64,000 nucleotides of DNA, from the NCBI GenBank assembly GCA_001939145.1, contig LSRX01001079.1, positions 169,954 through 233,953 on the forward strand, read 5' to 3'. The position numbers and the translations under genes are program-made. Positions within the stretch are counted from its first letter, which is position 1. Each line of letters begins with the position of its first letter. The stretch comes from Symbiodinium microadriaticum (taxonomy: Eukaryota; Sar; Dinophyceae; Suessiales; Symbiodiniaceae). This document shows, piece after piece, positions 18,835 through 29,800 of the stretch. The notes under the pieces were generated by a model. The model saw only the letters and a list, made by a program, of their open reading frames with translations, was not told the DNA's origin and ran no database searches.

Positions 18835-20617
18835 TTGGTCTGAGGTGAGCTACCTCCGGCAAGTCCGTGGAGGGCTGTGCAGAACACGATCCAGTGGTGG
18901 GACGGGCACAAAACCACTACAAAGCCACGGTGCTTGCACCTGGGCAGCATTTTTCCATCTGAACTTGCATATTTTCCAGTCAGCACCGGGACTTAGATTT
19001 ATCTCGGAGCACTAACAACGAGTACTATGTACGAGGAACAAGCATTCAATGGCGCCAGTGAATTCTTGTGAAAGAACTGTGCTGTTGAGCGTAGTACATG
19101 CGTGGAGCGTTGCCGACCCCGATGCGAGAAACGTGCATGCAACAAACGTTCTGAACAAAAGAGAGCTGGCAGTCTGCATGACGTGCGAAAGCAGTCTTGT
19201 CTGAGTTTTGCTTCGGTCCGAAGGCGGCCTGTGTTCCCGGAGGAGTGCCACTAGCGTTGTCTGATGGTCATGCATGTAGATTCTGGATGGCAACGTCTAC
19301 GTCCGAACACTCGTGTAAACCCTTACACTCAAGGTATGCAGTCCCTGCAGACTTCAACACCTCAGCTGGGTATTTCGTGCGGAAGCCTCCTACTGTGGGA
19401 TTAACCGCACCTCGGCCGTATTGATCACCTCCGAACTGCAATGAATGAATAAGAACGGCACCACGACTAAGGCGTGTCCCGAGCAAGCGCAGCATTCAAT
19501 TCAAGATTATGTGGATAGCAAGCCAGCACAAGGTGCAGAACAATGCGACTTCAAGAGTCTCGTCATTTGGTGAAATCCGGATGATGCTCCTGACGGTGTG
19601 TTTCATTCCATGGACAGGCTAACGCTGACATGTAAGGCCGACGAAGTAAGCGAAAGCTTGTTGACCCAAGGTCCAAAATACCCGCAAGGCCTCCTTCCTG
19701 AACACGCAATGTCACTCCATGTCGTCCAGTCTCAACTTTACGCTGACATCCCGCGGCCGTGTGGCCGAATGGGGATGCAGTGTGCTCGGGGCTGTGGTCT
19801 TTTGCAGGGCGCAGTGGCATGCAACGACTGCTGAAATATGAATCCAAGGCGAGCTGCAGTCACGTGTTGGCTGCCTGCGCATTGTCAACAGCAGCGGCGT
19901 ACAGCTTTGGGCTAAGCCACTCGAGCCGTCGGCAGTCGCAGTATTGTTGTTGCTTGGCACGAACTGCAGTAAGTGCAGAAGTAACAGCAAATAACGAATT
20001 CGGCATGGGCCTGAAAATAAGTCAAAGTGCTTCCGCCGAAAGGATCAATCCTTCTGACGAGCAGCAGCACTTGGCTTGGCCGATCAAGGATGTTCCAAGT
20101 CGCTTTACAGGCGGTTCCGTGCCTGGAGGCGTTTCTCTCAATGCAGTCGTTGCACGTGGCAGGCGAGGGACAAAGCCGCGCAAACTTCGAATGTGTGCCC
20201 GGCAAGTGCATGGCACGCGCCATTGCCGCATGGGCATGACCACTTTCCATCTCCGTGTCGTCTTACAAACATGGGGGCTTTCGGATTGCTGTTGTTCACC
20301 GCTGGATTGCCCAAGGTGATGTGTGGAACAAGTCGACCTTCGCTGTCAAGTCTGCCCTCCGACATGTGTTCATAAGTTTATGCACGCCTACGCCAGACCT
20401 GCGTCAGCTTTGCGGCTGAGGATGTTCTTTCGATTTCTTTGCGCCCATGGGCCAGTGCATTCTATATCCTGCGGTCTGGCAGATCGGGCACTACAAGTAG
20501 CAGTGATGGTCACGACCCGTGGAACTCTGTGGTAGTTTGAAGTTTGAAACAAGTTGAAACTATTGAAACTACTGCGCTTTCGCTGTAGCCAGTTTGTAGT
20601 ATGCTCGCACCACACCT
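18835..20617. other. No recognisable gene
   Basis: Open frames on both strands (for example plus 19598-19834 and plus 19759-20319) overlap each other and lack known motifs. A short hydrophobic stretch GAFGLLLFTAGLP is readable near 20270-20310 before a GT and could be part of an exon. Confidence 0.4.
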
Positions 20618-20887
20618 ATGTACAGTCTCTGGTCGTCCATGTTCGGAAGAAGAGGCATGGCTGCCGTGATGCAAGAGCAGAAACCAGAAGGGCTGACAGT
20701 GCTTTACATGCCGGAAAACCACATCGTGAATTTAGTGTTTGTTCGAATTCATGCCGATGCAGGGAATCCTATGTCCCACTTCCGCTTCACTGCACCTATT
20801 CCTGCGCCTTGGACTCAATCAAGCACCCATGCTGCTATGAACGTTTGCCAGTGCTGGTCCTGCCCACATTCGACCAGGATGGAATGA
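20618..20887 (+). CDS. Hypothetical protein, 89 codons
   Basis: Begins at a true ATG and reads MYSLWSSMFGRRGMAAVMQE, then a hydrophobic segment (ENHIVNLVFVRIHADAG) and ends with Cys-rich residues. Its composition is more natural than that of competing frames. A different frame (20554-21012) is also open. No homology is recognised. It may be an exon. Confidence 0.3.
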   Translation: MYSLWSSMFGRRGMAAVMQEQKPEGLTVLYMPENHIVNLVFVRIHADAGNPMSHFRFTAPIPAPWTQSSTHAAMNVCQCWSCPHSTRME

Positions 20888-21141
20888 GAGCAGCCGCTTC
20901 TCGGGCAAGTGCACGATGCATCGTGCACGTAGACGGCTTCGAGAAAATAGCGCGGGTCGAAAGCGCAGCGTTGGTCAGCGTAGATTTGTGCATACTGGCT
21001 GCCACTATGTAAGCCAGCACATAGCAGCCTAGCACACCTGACCGATGTTCCTGTCAAGTCAACCTCCGCGAAGCAACAAAGGGGGAAACAAGACTGAAGA
21101 AGGTCAGAATTTCTTGCGTGCAGCGTCATAGCAGGGTTCAC

Positions 21142-21605
21142 ATGTGCTCGGCACGTATCATGTCGTTGCACTTCGGTCGGTCACTCGAAGATGTGAATAC
21201 TTACAGGATCCAACGAGTTTCCGACTATTTGAACATTGACCCTGTGGGCATTCTCATGATGAACGACGTCAACACCACAACCGTCACGACCATCGAGATG
21301 ATCGTCAACTACAGCATTCAATTGCCGGCGCGCTTCGTCGAAAACTTGACAAAAACACGTGCAACTTCAAGATCCGCAAGGCATACCCAGGCACTTCATC
21401 ACCTCAGTGCGGCAGACTACTTGGCACCTGGGCAACAATTCGTGATCAGCCATTGACAGCAGAAGAGATGGCGACAATCACAAGACCAGCGGAGCCCAAG
21501 GGTCCTCCACCAGGCCGAGGCAATGCCAATCGACGGGTGAACAAGGGCAACGGCGGCAGTTCTTCGGAAGATCCTGAGCGCGAACGTGAGCGAGTCCGCA
21601 ACTAG
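21142..21605 (+). pseudogene. Hypothetical coding segment with a likely frameshift
   Basis: From ATG 21142 one frame reads naturally (VSDYLNIDPVGILMMNDVNT, then TIEMIVNYSIQLPARFVENL) up to about 21345. From there the -1 frame reads naturally (CNFKIRKAYPGTSS, then TWATIRDQPLTAEEMATITR) to TAG 21603-21605, with a Pro/Gly/Asn and Arg/Glu-rich tail. The change falls at an A-rich run (gacaaaaacac). This could be a disabled gene, a gag-like fragment, or two exons. No family is recognised. Confidence 0.35.
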
Positions 21606-22439
21606 TACAACAGTACCCAGCGGTGACCTCCTAAAGAATGCCAATGCCGATGTGCTCAGCCAATACTTGTGACACCGGCATCATCGATGTGATCTTCATC
21701 GCACGGCCGCTGTCTTCGGTGACTTTCTGTTCCTGATAAATCATTTGGGGAGATTGTTACTGATGTAGAGAAATGTCACAACATCTCTAGTTGGGAATGA
21801 AGGCTCGATGCAAGCATTTCGCAAAGTTGCGGCGGATAAGACACTTTTTCTTTTCTTCCAAGTCCAGTCGCGACTATCTTCTCTTTTATCAACATTCCCT
21901 AAGGCGCAACTCATGGGGGGGGTGCGTACGGACCTCGATACCTAGTCCAATTCGTCAGGTGTCGCAATATGAGCTGCGTACGACTGCTTCGCAGACCATG
22001 TGCACGGACCTTGCACGCACGGTGGACATTGCTTTGATTGCTTTGCAGATTGTACCAAATCTTTTGGGTGCTCCGCCTCACATGCAACTTTGTGGCTCAA
22101 GAACGAGTCCCTGGGCACAAGCCAAGACTCCAGACTGCCAACAGCTCAAAGCCTAGCCGCGCCTTGACCTATAGGCCAAAGCTCCATTATCATCCAAGCC
22201 ATTCAACTCTGCACAGATCACTGCTGTGTACCGCAGAACAAAATTGCGGGGGAAGGAAGTGTGCCTGCTTGCGAGGGAAGCCAGCGTCTTCAATATCTAC
22301 AAGCCAAGATTCAGTAGGCAACCACAACTACATTATCTAGCTCGATGACGTGAGCGACAACATCAATTAATTTAGGAACCCTCGCGCATTGGATTTGGCG
22401 TGCGCAACCTTCGAGACAGACAAAAGTTGAAACATGGGC
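21606..22439. other. No recognisable gene
   Basis: A plus-strand frame at 21791-22156 is open but has no known motif. There is a run of eight G at about 21915-21922. Confidence 0.4.
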
Positions 22440-22700
22440 TTAACTTGGATTTGTTTTTCTTCTCTTTCAGAAGAATTGCACCTGATCTGAGTTCAACCAA
22501 TGAACCCTTTTAGCCCAGGTTCTGGTTGGAAGGTTAAAACTGGATTTCACTGGGATTGAATTTGGGTTCAATCTGAATTGAACTTGGGTTTGAACCTGGA
22601 TTTGAACCTGGATTGAACCTACATTGAACTTGGGTTGAATCCGGCTTTGCACTGGGTTCGATGTAGATGTTGCTCTTGGAGTTGAATTTTAATTTTGGTT
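22440..22700. repeat. Degenerate TTGAACCTGGG-type short tandem repeat
   Basis: Repeated words ttgaactt-ggg, ttgaacctgga and ttgaatttggg run from about 22475 to 22670. On the minus strand they read as alternating Gln/Val/Asn/Pro residues, which is repeat translation rather than a protein. The same words recur at 23113-23175. Confidence 0.75.
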
Positions 22701-22816
22701 TACTTGGGTTCGAACCTCCCCTTACGATATTTGCTCTCATTCAAGATTCAAGTGCATTTCATTTTGTTTACTCGCTTTTGTTCCTTTCATTGATCGCACC
22801 CCTAAAAGCTAATTCG

Positions 22817-23115
22817 TGTGGCTTCTCGTTTAGTTGGACAAGACGTTTTACTGAAATTTGTTTTTGCTTTCTTCGCTGCGCTTTCTCCTCCGTCTTCTTG
22901 GGTGTGGGACAAGACGCTTTAATTCTTCATGTGTTTAATGTTCTTCGCTTTTTAATCCTTAAGAAATTCGTGTGGTTTATCCCTCTTGTGTGTCGGAGAA
23001 GACGTTTTCGTTCATACGAGGTTCAATTATATTTCAATTTGTTTTGTTCGCTTTTCACACCCCAAAGCGAGTAGGTTTGGCTTTCTCCTTTTTGCCTGTC
23101 GGAGAAGCCGTTTCT
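22817..23115. repeat. Degenerate minisatellite with a GGACAAGACGTTTT core
   Basis: Four diverged units start near 22817, 22878, 22969 and 23074. Each has a pyrimidine-rich gtgtggctttctc part followed by ggacaagacg or ggagaagacg and tttt. Unit spacing is uneven (about 60-105 bp). Confidence 0.65.
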
Positions 23116-23123
23116 GGGTTGAG

Positions 23124-23141
23124 CCCAGGTTCGAACCTGGG
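23124..23141. repeat. Perfect 18-bp palindrome
   Basis: CCCAGGTTCGAACCTGGG reads the same on both strands. It sits in the TTGAACC repeat family. It superficially resembles a tRNA T-arm but has a 6-base loop. Confidence 0.9.
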
Positions 23142-23970
23142 TTGAACCTGGGAGATCTCTGGAAACCTGGGTTCGAACACCCTTGTTCGATGGCACCAGT
23201 AGCGGCTTCTCACCTGGTCCTTGGGTAGGGTGCAGACGACAGCCTTGCTTTACCTCTCAACGTCGTTGAGTGGCGCAAGTATTTGAAAGTGAATCGTGCA
23301 GTACATGCTGACATGTCTGCCAGGGACATGTTTTTTTTCAGAAACTGCGAATGCATGCTTCATGAGCTCGCATTCCAATTTTTCACGAACCGAAATGACA
23401 TGTGACGTAAGCTGTTTCTTGTCGCCAAGGTTGAATTCATAGTATCTGCTGCCTAGCTAGCTAACTATCTTGACATACGTAACCACCTCGGCCCATACTG
23501 TAATATACTGTGAAAGTGCTTTGGCGAGAGCGACGCAGAAAGGCAAGAGCATAACGAGGGCGCTCGTTCGCGGCTTGGAGTGAGCACGGCATCCAGGCCA
23601 GAGACATGCGACCCAAAGCAAGATAACACAAATCAAAAACACACAACAGTTAAATTGGCACACAAACAGCCATGAGATGTGTTGTAGAGTCAATCGCAAA
23701 GAAGCCTATCCATTCTGCAGCGGCCGGCACGCGCCAGGCCAACTTCATGAAGAAGAAAATTGCGACACAGCCAGACCTGTCAGTGAGAGGGCGGGAAGCA
23801 ACACACATGAAACACCCACAGAGCAGCCGTACATGTTCCATGGATGCTTGTGACCGCGGTTCGGACATGGATTCTGTGCAATCAGCACCGCCAATTTCCG
23901 ACCCAATACCCCGCAAAGCGGCGGGTCGGTGTTGTCGGGTGCAGCAACAGCAAGTATTGTTGTAGTCGCG
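23142..23970. other. No recognisable gene
   Basis: Tail of the TTGAACC repeats to about 23190, then unremarkable sequence. A minus-strand frame of 174 codons (23650-24174) is open, Cys/His-rich and without a known motif. Confidence 0.4.
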
Positions 23971-24294
23971 ATGGGGTCGTCGTTTGCGTTCTGCATGGAG
24001 TGGACGCCAAAAACAAGCGTGGCAAACGGCAACAGTGCATCGGCAACCATACATGAAGCAAAAAGCAGGACACATCAAAGTATACAGCGGGTGCGTGTGC
24101 TGTCGGAGTCGATGGCTTCCAACAGCGATGGCTTGGCCGCTGCTCAGCGGCTCGGTGAAATGTTTGGGCTGCAAAAGTTCTGGAGTCTAGGGTTGTTTAC
24201 ATTCTTCTGCGTGCCCGACCTCCATTTTGAGGTTCCCGGGTGGTGGAGAAGAGGGACAATGCAGAGGTGGTTTTCAATCCGTGCTTGGACATGA
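23971..24294 (+). CDS. Hypothetical open frame
   Basis: 107 codons from ATG. The middle (VLSESMASNSDGLAAAQRLG) looks helical and is followed by an aromatic stretch (LFTFFCVPDLHFEVPGWW). The minus strand is also open here. No family recognised. Confidence 0.22.
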   Translation: MGSSFAFCMEWTPKTSVANGNSASATIHEAKSRTHQSIQRVRVLSESMASNSDGLAAAQRLGEMFGLQKFWSLGLFTFFCVPDLHFEVPGWWRRGTMQRWFSIRAWT

Positions 24295-24426
24295 CCGCCA
24301 GGCTTATCTTGACCTGACAGGTCAAGCCCGTGCAGCTGATGCCAAAAATGCCAGTGAATGTGTCTCAGAAATTCTTGTGTAATTGTCGTGCTGCGCAAGA
24401 GCTGAGTAAAAAAGCACATCCAAGGA

Positions 24427-25002
24427 ATGGACCGTCAGGACACGTTCAGGCAGAAATTCTACTTGGAAAGTCTGGCGAATTTGATTTGCGTGTGGCACTC
24501 AAGAAGTTCGGAACTTGCCCAAAATGCTAGCATTTCTCATGCAAGACAGTTGTCAAGGCTTGACTTCAAAACGTCTTGTGGCATGCTCAGGGATGCCTTA
24601 CCGTCTCCAAACCTATGTTTCGCATCTGCACTCTGCAAGCATCGGTGCTGGTGCGTCTGTGAGAACACACCGAGGCACAGAACTTGTCCCGAATTCCTGC
24701 AACTGCCCGCTTGCATAGGCTTTGCGTCGAAATCGCGAGCCAAATGTTTGGTGCACAAGCCAAGTTGCCAAGTTTTAGAAAACATGCAGGCCTCTCCCAC
24801 CGTTGCTCGAAAGCTGCGAGTCAAGGAGACCTCGTTCTGCAAGGAAAATCTTCTTGTAACATCATATGTGCCTTCTTTTGACAGGACGCACAGACAGCGT
24901 CGCACAGGACAAGCAGACCACTCAAATGACCATTCGCAACGAGTGTTGAGCATGTATTTGGAAATGCAGTTTCGGCTATCCTGTTCAAGTGGCACTCTGT
25001 GA
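24427..25002 (+). CDS. Hypothetical protein, 191 codons
   Basis: An uninterrupted frame from a true ATG (MDRQDTFRQKFYLESLANLI). It is Cys- and Ser-rich with no membrane segment or known motif. A minus-strand frame of similar length overlaps it, so length alone is weak support. Confidence 0.28.
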   Translation: MDRQDTFRQKFYLESLANLICVWHSRSSELAQNASISHARQLSRLDFKTSCGMLRDALPSPNLCFASALCKHRCWCVCENTPRHRTCPEFLQLPACIGFASKSRAKCLVHKPSCQVLENMQASPTVARKLRVKETSFCKENLLVTSYVPSFDRTHRQRRTGQADHSNDHSQRVLSMYLEMQFRLSCSSGTL

Positions 25003-25996
25003 TTTGTTGTGTTCAGGGCGAGTTTGCAAATGATCTCCATAAAATCGCTCGTGCCTGAGCCGGGCATTTCATCTGACAGCGAGATTGGCATTAGCAGCTG
25101 AACACTGACAAGGACCATTTGCATTTGGTCCACTCCCTTCCTGATGATGCGCTGTCCTTAGTGTTTTGAAGCCCCACTTCCAGCACAGGTTCTGCCTGTC
25201 CCAGGGAGCGGGGTCCCACGCCACAGACCAGGCTGACGCTGAAAGGCACACTTCAGATTTGTGTAATTAGCGACAGACAGAATTCTGTGAACACTTTCGG
25301 AGGCCCGATCAAATTTCCTTGCAGGAGCTTGGTGTGCCAGCGGCCCAGGATGTCCTTTCGAAGCCCTCAGAACATTCCTTCTGCTCCGAGACCTGAGCAT
25401 GATGTCACCTCGTTGATGGCAGGCTGGAATGTGTGCTAGCACAAGGCTGCTTATTTTGATTGTCTGCTCCACGTGAGGCACGACCAGCAGTCGAAGCTTG
25501 TTCTCGAACGTGGCCTCTTCGGAAGTCCACTTCTGATCTGACGTAGTCTTCGAAGCGAAGTGTGAGTCCAGAATGCGGATGGTCGTGGATGGTCCATAAC
25601 TCTCAGGCAAGCTTGACATCCGCATCGCAGGTCTCAGTCTCGCTCAGGCCAGCAAACTCTCACGAGTGTATGTAAAAGTTAATCGGCTCAGTGTAGAAGC
25701 TGCAATTTATGTCTCGGCTCCATTTGCCTCGCCTCAGTTGCCAGAGCCTTTCTGTCAAGGCGTGATGCAGACGCCTTGGTGAGCTTCCCAGTGCTCCGAT
25801 TGATCCGGCCGCCACGTCCAGCGAGCACGGTCATCGAGCCGATGTTGTGCCGGGATGTTCTGTTGAAAGGGGACGGCTTGTCAGCGGCTGAAGTCGCCAC
25901 CTCAGACAGTTTCTGTCATGGACTGGTTCAAGTGGGGATCTGGCCAGGCGGCCGAATTGCTCGAGCCGGAGCCAGAGATCAGACGTGCGGCGCTAG
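25003..25996. other. No gene assigned; possible minus-strand exons
   Basis: Minus-strand frames at 25158-25625 (PESYGPSTTIRILDSHFAS, KLRLLVVPHVEQTIKISSLV) and 25688-25900 (MTVLAGRGGRINRSTGKLTK) look somewhat protein-like, but plus-strand frames overlap. No function is recognised. Confidence 0.3.
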
Positions 25997-27462
25997 GCGG
26001 TTCAGGGCTCGTGTCGTGCTTGCCGCAGCATCCGGAAGGTTCTTGTCGGAGAGCCTGAACCTTGGGTTCTAGACCGCCGGCGGCCCAAACTTTTTGAACT
26101 CGTTGAACGCGTTCGCCTGCTGCAAGCAGAACACGGCTACCACCAGGCCTGAAGGCCTGCTTTCAGCACTCGTTTTCCGAGGTGAAGGCAGTCCCGAAAT
26201 TGATCCCACAAGCTGCAAGCACAGAACTTGGGTGGAGGCTCAACTTCTTGAGATGGAACGCGTTCTGACTGGGCCGAACAAAGAAGGACCCGTGCTTTGC
26301 CCAATTGCGAGAACCGTAGATGACAGAGTCTCCGGTGAAAGGCGACGGTGATGACGACACTCCAGTACTGGTCCTGGCCTTGTCTCTGGGTTTAAAGCAG
26401 AACACTTCGAGCATTTGCGGGTCCTCGTGATGTGCGGCGTGTGTGCAAGCGACAGACCTTTTGCTTCAGTCCAAGTCACGTGTCGTCTTTGGAGGGTGCA
26501 GAGTCGACAGAGACACCGTGCAGTGTCTCATCACACCTGGCCTGTGTCACCCACACGGCCTAAATCCTGAAGATCCGCCGACCTCTGCTCTGGATTGGCC
26601 GGGAAGATGACTGATGCGGAGGTGTCTGCGAGCTGTACCACCTAGTCTCGGCAGTGTTGCCCTCCCATCACAATAAGCTCAACTTCTATGTTGGGGGGGG
26701 GGGGGGGGTCGATCGCCTGTGCTAAGGCGGCTAAGAAGCCAAACAGACTAAAGGAGAAAGAGAGGCGCTTGAAAAAGGCTGAGGCACGGACGCGGTGGCA
26801 CGAACACCTGGTTGAACACATTCTGCCTCGCAGGCAGCAGCAGCCCAAGCGAGTCAAGCTGGGGAGGTGCTGCAGCACGTGGCTTCTATGCAGGACCGCT
26901 GTGCTTTGAGAGGGCGTCTCGTGTTTGCTCAACGTCGCAGGCTGCTTTCGATGCTTCTGGACTCGAGGGCTGGGAGCAGCCGCCGGCCTGACATGTGCTT
27001 CTAAGAGACGGCCATAGGCACGCATTGCAATGCATTGCAGGCAGCATCAAGCTGAGGCCAGACCTGCCATGTTTTTGTGTCTCCGTCTGTCTGTTGCTGT
27101 GCTTACAGGTGAAAGCCATGACCTCCACCACCAGGCCTGTGCTACAAGAGACTGATGCTCACGGTTTCGATGGCTCGAAGCAGAGGTCAATGCAGCTTCA
27201 TCCTCTGGCCGCGTCTGTCACTTCACAGGACGCTCCGATGGAGTGCTGTGTCTAGCAATCATGACGGCCATACACTTGCAGTCCTTGACCTTTTCAGGCG
27301 ATCGCAGAGTCAAGCGACAAAGACGAAGAGGACGAGGAGGCGGCCAATAAGATTCACTTGAGTACTCGTGTCCACAGCCTGCGAAACAGTCCATCGCAGG
27401 AGAATCCGGAAGAGGAACTTGCGACCTCCTCCGATGTCGAGGTGCAGATGAACAAACGCTTG
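25997..27462 (+). CDS. Putative multi-exon gene, unknown function, basic and acidic segments
   Basis: Plus-strand pieces with AG acceptors read as protein. About 25997-26149 contains GEPEPWVLDRRRPKLFELVE and ends at CAG|GC. About 26717-26866 holds a basic helix, KEKERRLKKAEARTRWHEHL, then RRQQQPKRVKLG. About 26932-26985 reads AAFDASGLEGWEQPPA. About 27109-27180 reads VKAMTSTTRPVLQETDAHG. About 27299-27462 begins AIAESSDKDEEDEEAANK and continues in a Glu/Ser-rich style. The last four lie in the order expected of one gene, and basic plus acidic low-complexity composition suggests a nuclear or RNA-related protein, which is inference only. Whether all pieces belong to one gene is not shown. A run of 16 G sits at 26693-26708. 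Confidence 0.42.
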
Positions 27463-28049
27463 AGGTTGACATTGTGTGAATCGAAGAGGCCTTCCGCAGC
27501 GGACAGATGTTGTGTTTTGTGCGGCGGCTTTGTGGCCTGCCACTGGTGGATCTCAATCTGCATTTCGAGGCGCGGTGTGACAAGCGCAGGGCCAGGGTAC
27601 GTCTGACCGCGCTGAGAGACTGTGCTCTTAGTGAATCGCTCCCGACGCTAGCGGTTCTCAGATTCATGTAAATGGCTGCGGCTCCTCCGCTGCAGCGGGT
27701 TCCCCTCGTCACCTGAGCGCAGCTAATCACGAAAACTATAAGCACTAGAGGAGTAGGACTGAGTAGCATTCAACCGATGCAGTCGAGTCAAGACAAGACG
27801 AACGAATCCTCAACTGATGGGCATCAGAGCTGGAAATGATACTGTAAATCTAGTCACGTACTAGTAGTCATACATTATGAGCAGCTCAGCAGTTTGACTC
27901 CAAACCTAAGCCCAGTAAGGGAAGATGACGTTTGAAATTTGCAGCGTACCCAGAGGACAGCATGCGGTTTTAAGAACAACTCATAACCACTCCATGTTCA
28001 AGTTGCTCATGGTGATCATAATTTAAGGGGCTGCGCCCAGAGTCCTTAA
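27463..28049. other. No recognisable gene
   Basis: No coding signal is seen. The stretch becomes AT-rich toward the ATTC array. Confidence 0.4.
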
Positions 28050-28128
28050 TTCGTTCGTTCGTTCATTCATTCAATCAATCCATCAATCAATTTTTCAATC
28101 AATCATTCATTCAATCATTCATTCATTC
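28050..28128. repeat. (ATTC/AATC)n tetranucleotide array truncated by gap
   Basis: Units ttcg, attc and aatc run into the assembly gap. The array probably caused the assembly break. Confidence 0.93.
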
Positions 28129-28603
28129 NNNNNNNNNNNNNNNNNNNNNNNNNNNNNNNNNNNNNNNNNNNNNNNNNNNNNNNNNNNNNNNNNNNNNNNN
28201 NNNNNNNNNNNNNNNNNNNNNNNNNNNNNNNNNNNNNNNNNNNNNNNNNNNNNNNNNNNNNNNNNNNNNNNNNNNNNNNNNNNNNNNNNNNNNNNNNNNN
28301 NNNNNNNNNNNNNNNNNNNNNNNNNNNNNNNNNNNNNNNNNNNNNNNNNNNNNNNNNNNNNNNNNNNNNNNNNNNNNNNNNNNNNNNNNNNNNNNNNNNN
28401 NNNNNNNNNNNNNNNNNNNNNNNNNNNNNNNNNNNNNNNNNNNNNNNNNNNNNNNNNNNNNNNNNNNNNNNNNNNNNNNNNNNNNNNNNNNNNNNNNNNN
28501 NNNNNNNNNNNNNNNNNNNNNNNNNNNNNNNNNNNNNNNNNNNNNNNNNNNNNNNNNNNNNNNNNNNNNNNNNNNNNNNNNNNNNNNNNNNNNNNNNNNN
28601 NNN
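28129..28603. other. Assembly gap (475 N)
   Basis: Run of undetermined bases between a tetranucleotide array and a minisatellite. True length unknown. Confidence 1.
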
Positions 28604-29800
28604 GGGCCGGGTGGGTTTGAGGAGGGGTTGGGCAGGCATTGCGGTCGCATTAAACTAAAATCTAGCTCAGTGCTGAAACTCTAAAATTCTCTAAAGGGTT
28701 GACATTGAGTGGGGCTGAGTAGGGCCGAGTAGGGCGGGTGGGTTTGAGGAGGGGTTGGGCAAGCATTGGGTCGCATTAAAGTACTCCCAAAACTATTAAA
28801 AAGTAGCTATAATCTAGCTCAAGGCTAAAACTCTAAAGGGTTGAGTGGGGCCGAGTAGGGCCGGGTGGGTTTGAGGAGGGGTTGGGCAGGCATTGGGTCG
28901 CATTAAAGTACTCCCAAAACTATTAAAAAGTAGCGAAAAATCAGCTCAGGGCTAAAACTCTAAAGGGTTGAGTGGGCCGAGTAGGGCCGGGGTGGGTTTG
29001 AGGAGGGGTTGGGCAGGCATTAAAGTACTCCAAAACTATAAAAAGTAGCGAAAAATCAGCTCAGGGCTAAAACTCTAAAGGGTTGAGTGGGGCCGAGTAG
29101 GGCCGGGTGGGGTTGGGCAGGCCTTGGGGTCCCATTAAAGTACCTAAAACTGTCTGAGTGGGGCCGAGTAGGGCCGGGTGGGTTTGAGGAGGGGTTGGGC
29201 AGGCATTGGGGTCGCATTAAAACACTCTACAACTACTTCAAAGTAACTAAAATCTAGCTTAGACCTAAAACTCTAAAGGGTTGAGTTGTGAGAGCGTAAA
29301 GGGTTGAGTGGGGCCGAGTAGGGCCGGGTGGGTTTGAGGAGGGGTTGGGCAGGCATTGGGGCTACTAAAAAGTAGCTAATTCTAGCTCAGGGCTAAAACT
29401 CTAAAGGGTTGAGTGGGGCTTAGTGGGGCCGAGTAGGGCCGGGTGGGTTTGAGGAGGGGTTGGGCAGGCATTGGGGTCGCATTAAAGTACTAAAAAGTAG
29501 CTAAAATCTAGCTCAGAGCTAAAGCTCTTTAGGGTTGAGTGGGGCCGAGTAGGGCCGGGTGGGGCCGGGTGGGTTTGAGGAGGGGTTGGGCAGGCATTGG
29601 GGTCGCATTAAAGTACTCTAAAAGTTTTTAAAAGTAGCTAAAATCTAGCTCAGGGCTAAAACTCTAAAGGGTTGAGTAGGGCCGGGTGGGTTTGAGGAGG
29701 GGTTGGGCAGGCATTGGGGTCGCATTAAAGTACTTTAAAACGACTAAAAAGCAGCTAGAATCTAGCTCAGGAGTGGAGCTGAGTGGGGCCGAGTAGGGAC
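28604..29800. repeat. G-rich minisatellite, unit about 120 bp, about 10 copies
   Basis: The core ggtgggtttgaggaggggtt recurs at about 28609, 28737, 28865, 28991, 29176, 29326, 29446, 29567 and 29688, with a partial copy near 29104. Each core is followed by gggcaggcatt, an A/T-rich part with ctctaaagggttgag, and gggccgagtagggccgg. Spacing is about 115-150 bp with some truncated units. The array runs into the gap, so its true size is unknown. Multiple GGG runs on one strand could form G-quadruplexes. Confidence 0.97.

Noticed and set aside
22090-22110. Possible relict spliced leader ending GGCTCAAG
   Set aside because: Only the last eight or so bases fit the dinoflagellate spliced leader; the middle does not, and no gene follows.
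22467-22740. Gln/Val/Asn/Pro repeat peptide on the minus strand
   Set aside because: Produced by the TTGAACC repeat; several frames give similar repeats.
23120-23150. tRNA T-arm-like sequence with GGTTCGAACC
   Set aside because: It is a perfect palindrome with a 6-base loop inside a repeat. No acceptor, D or anticodon arm can be drawn upstream.
28115-28650. Frames made of unknown residues
   Set aside because: They span the run of N and carry no information.
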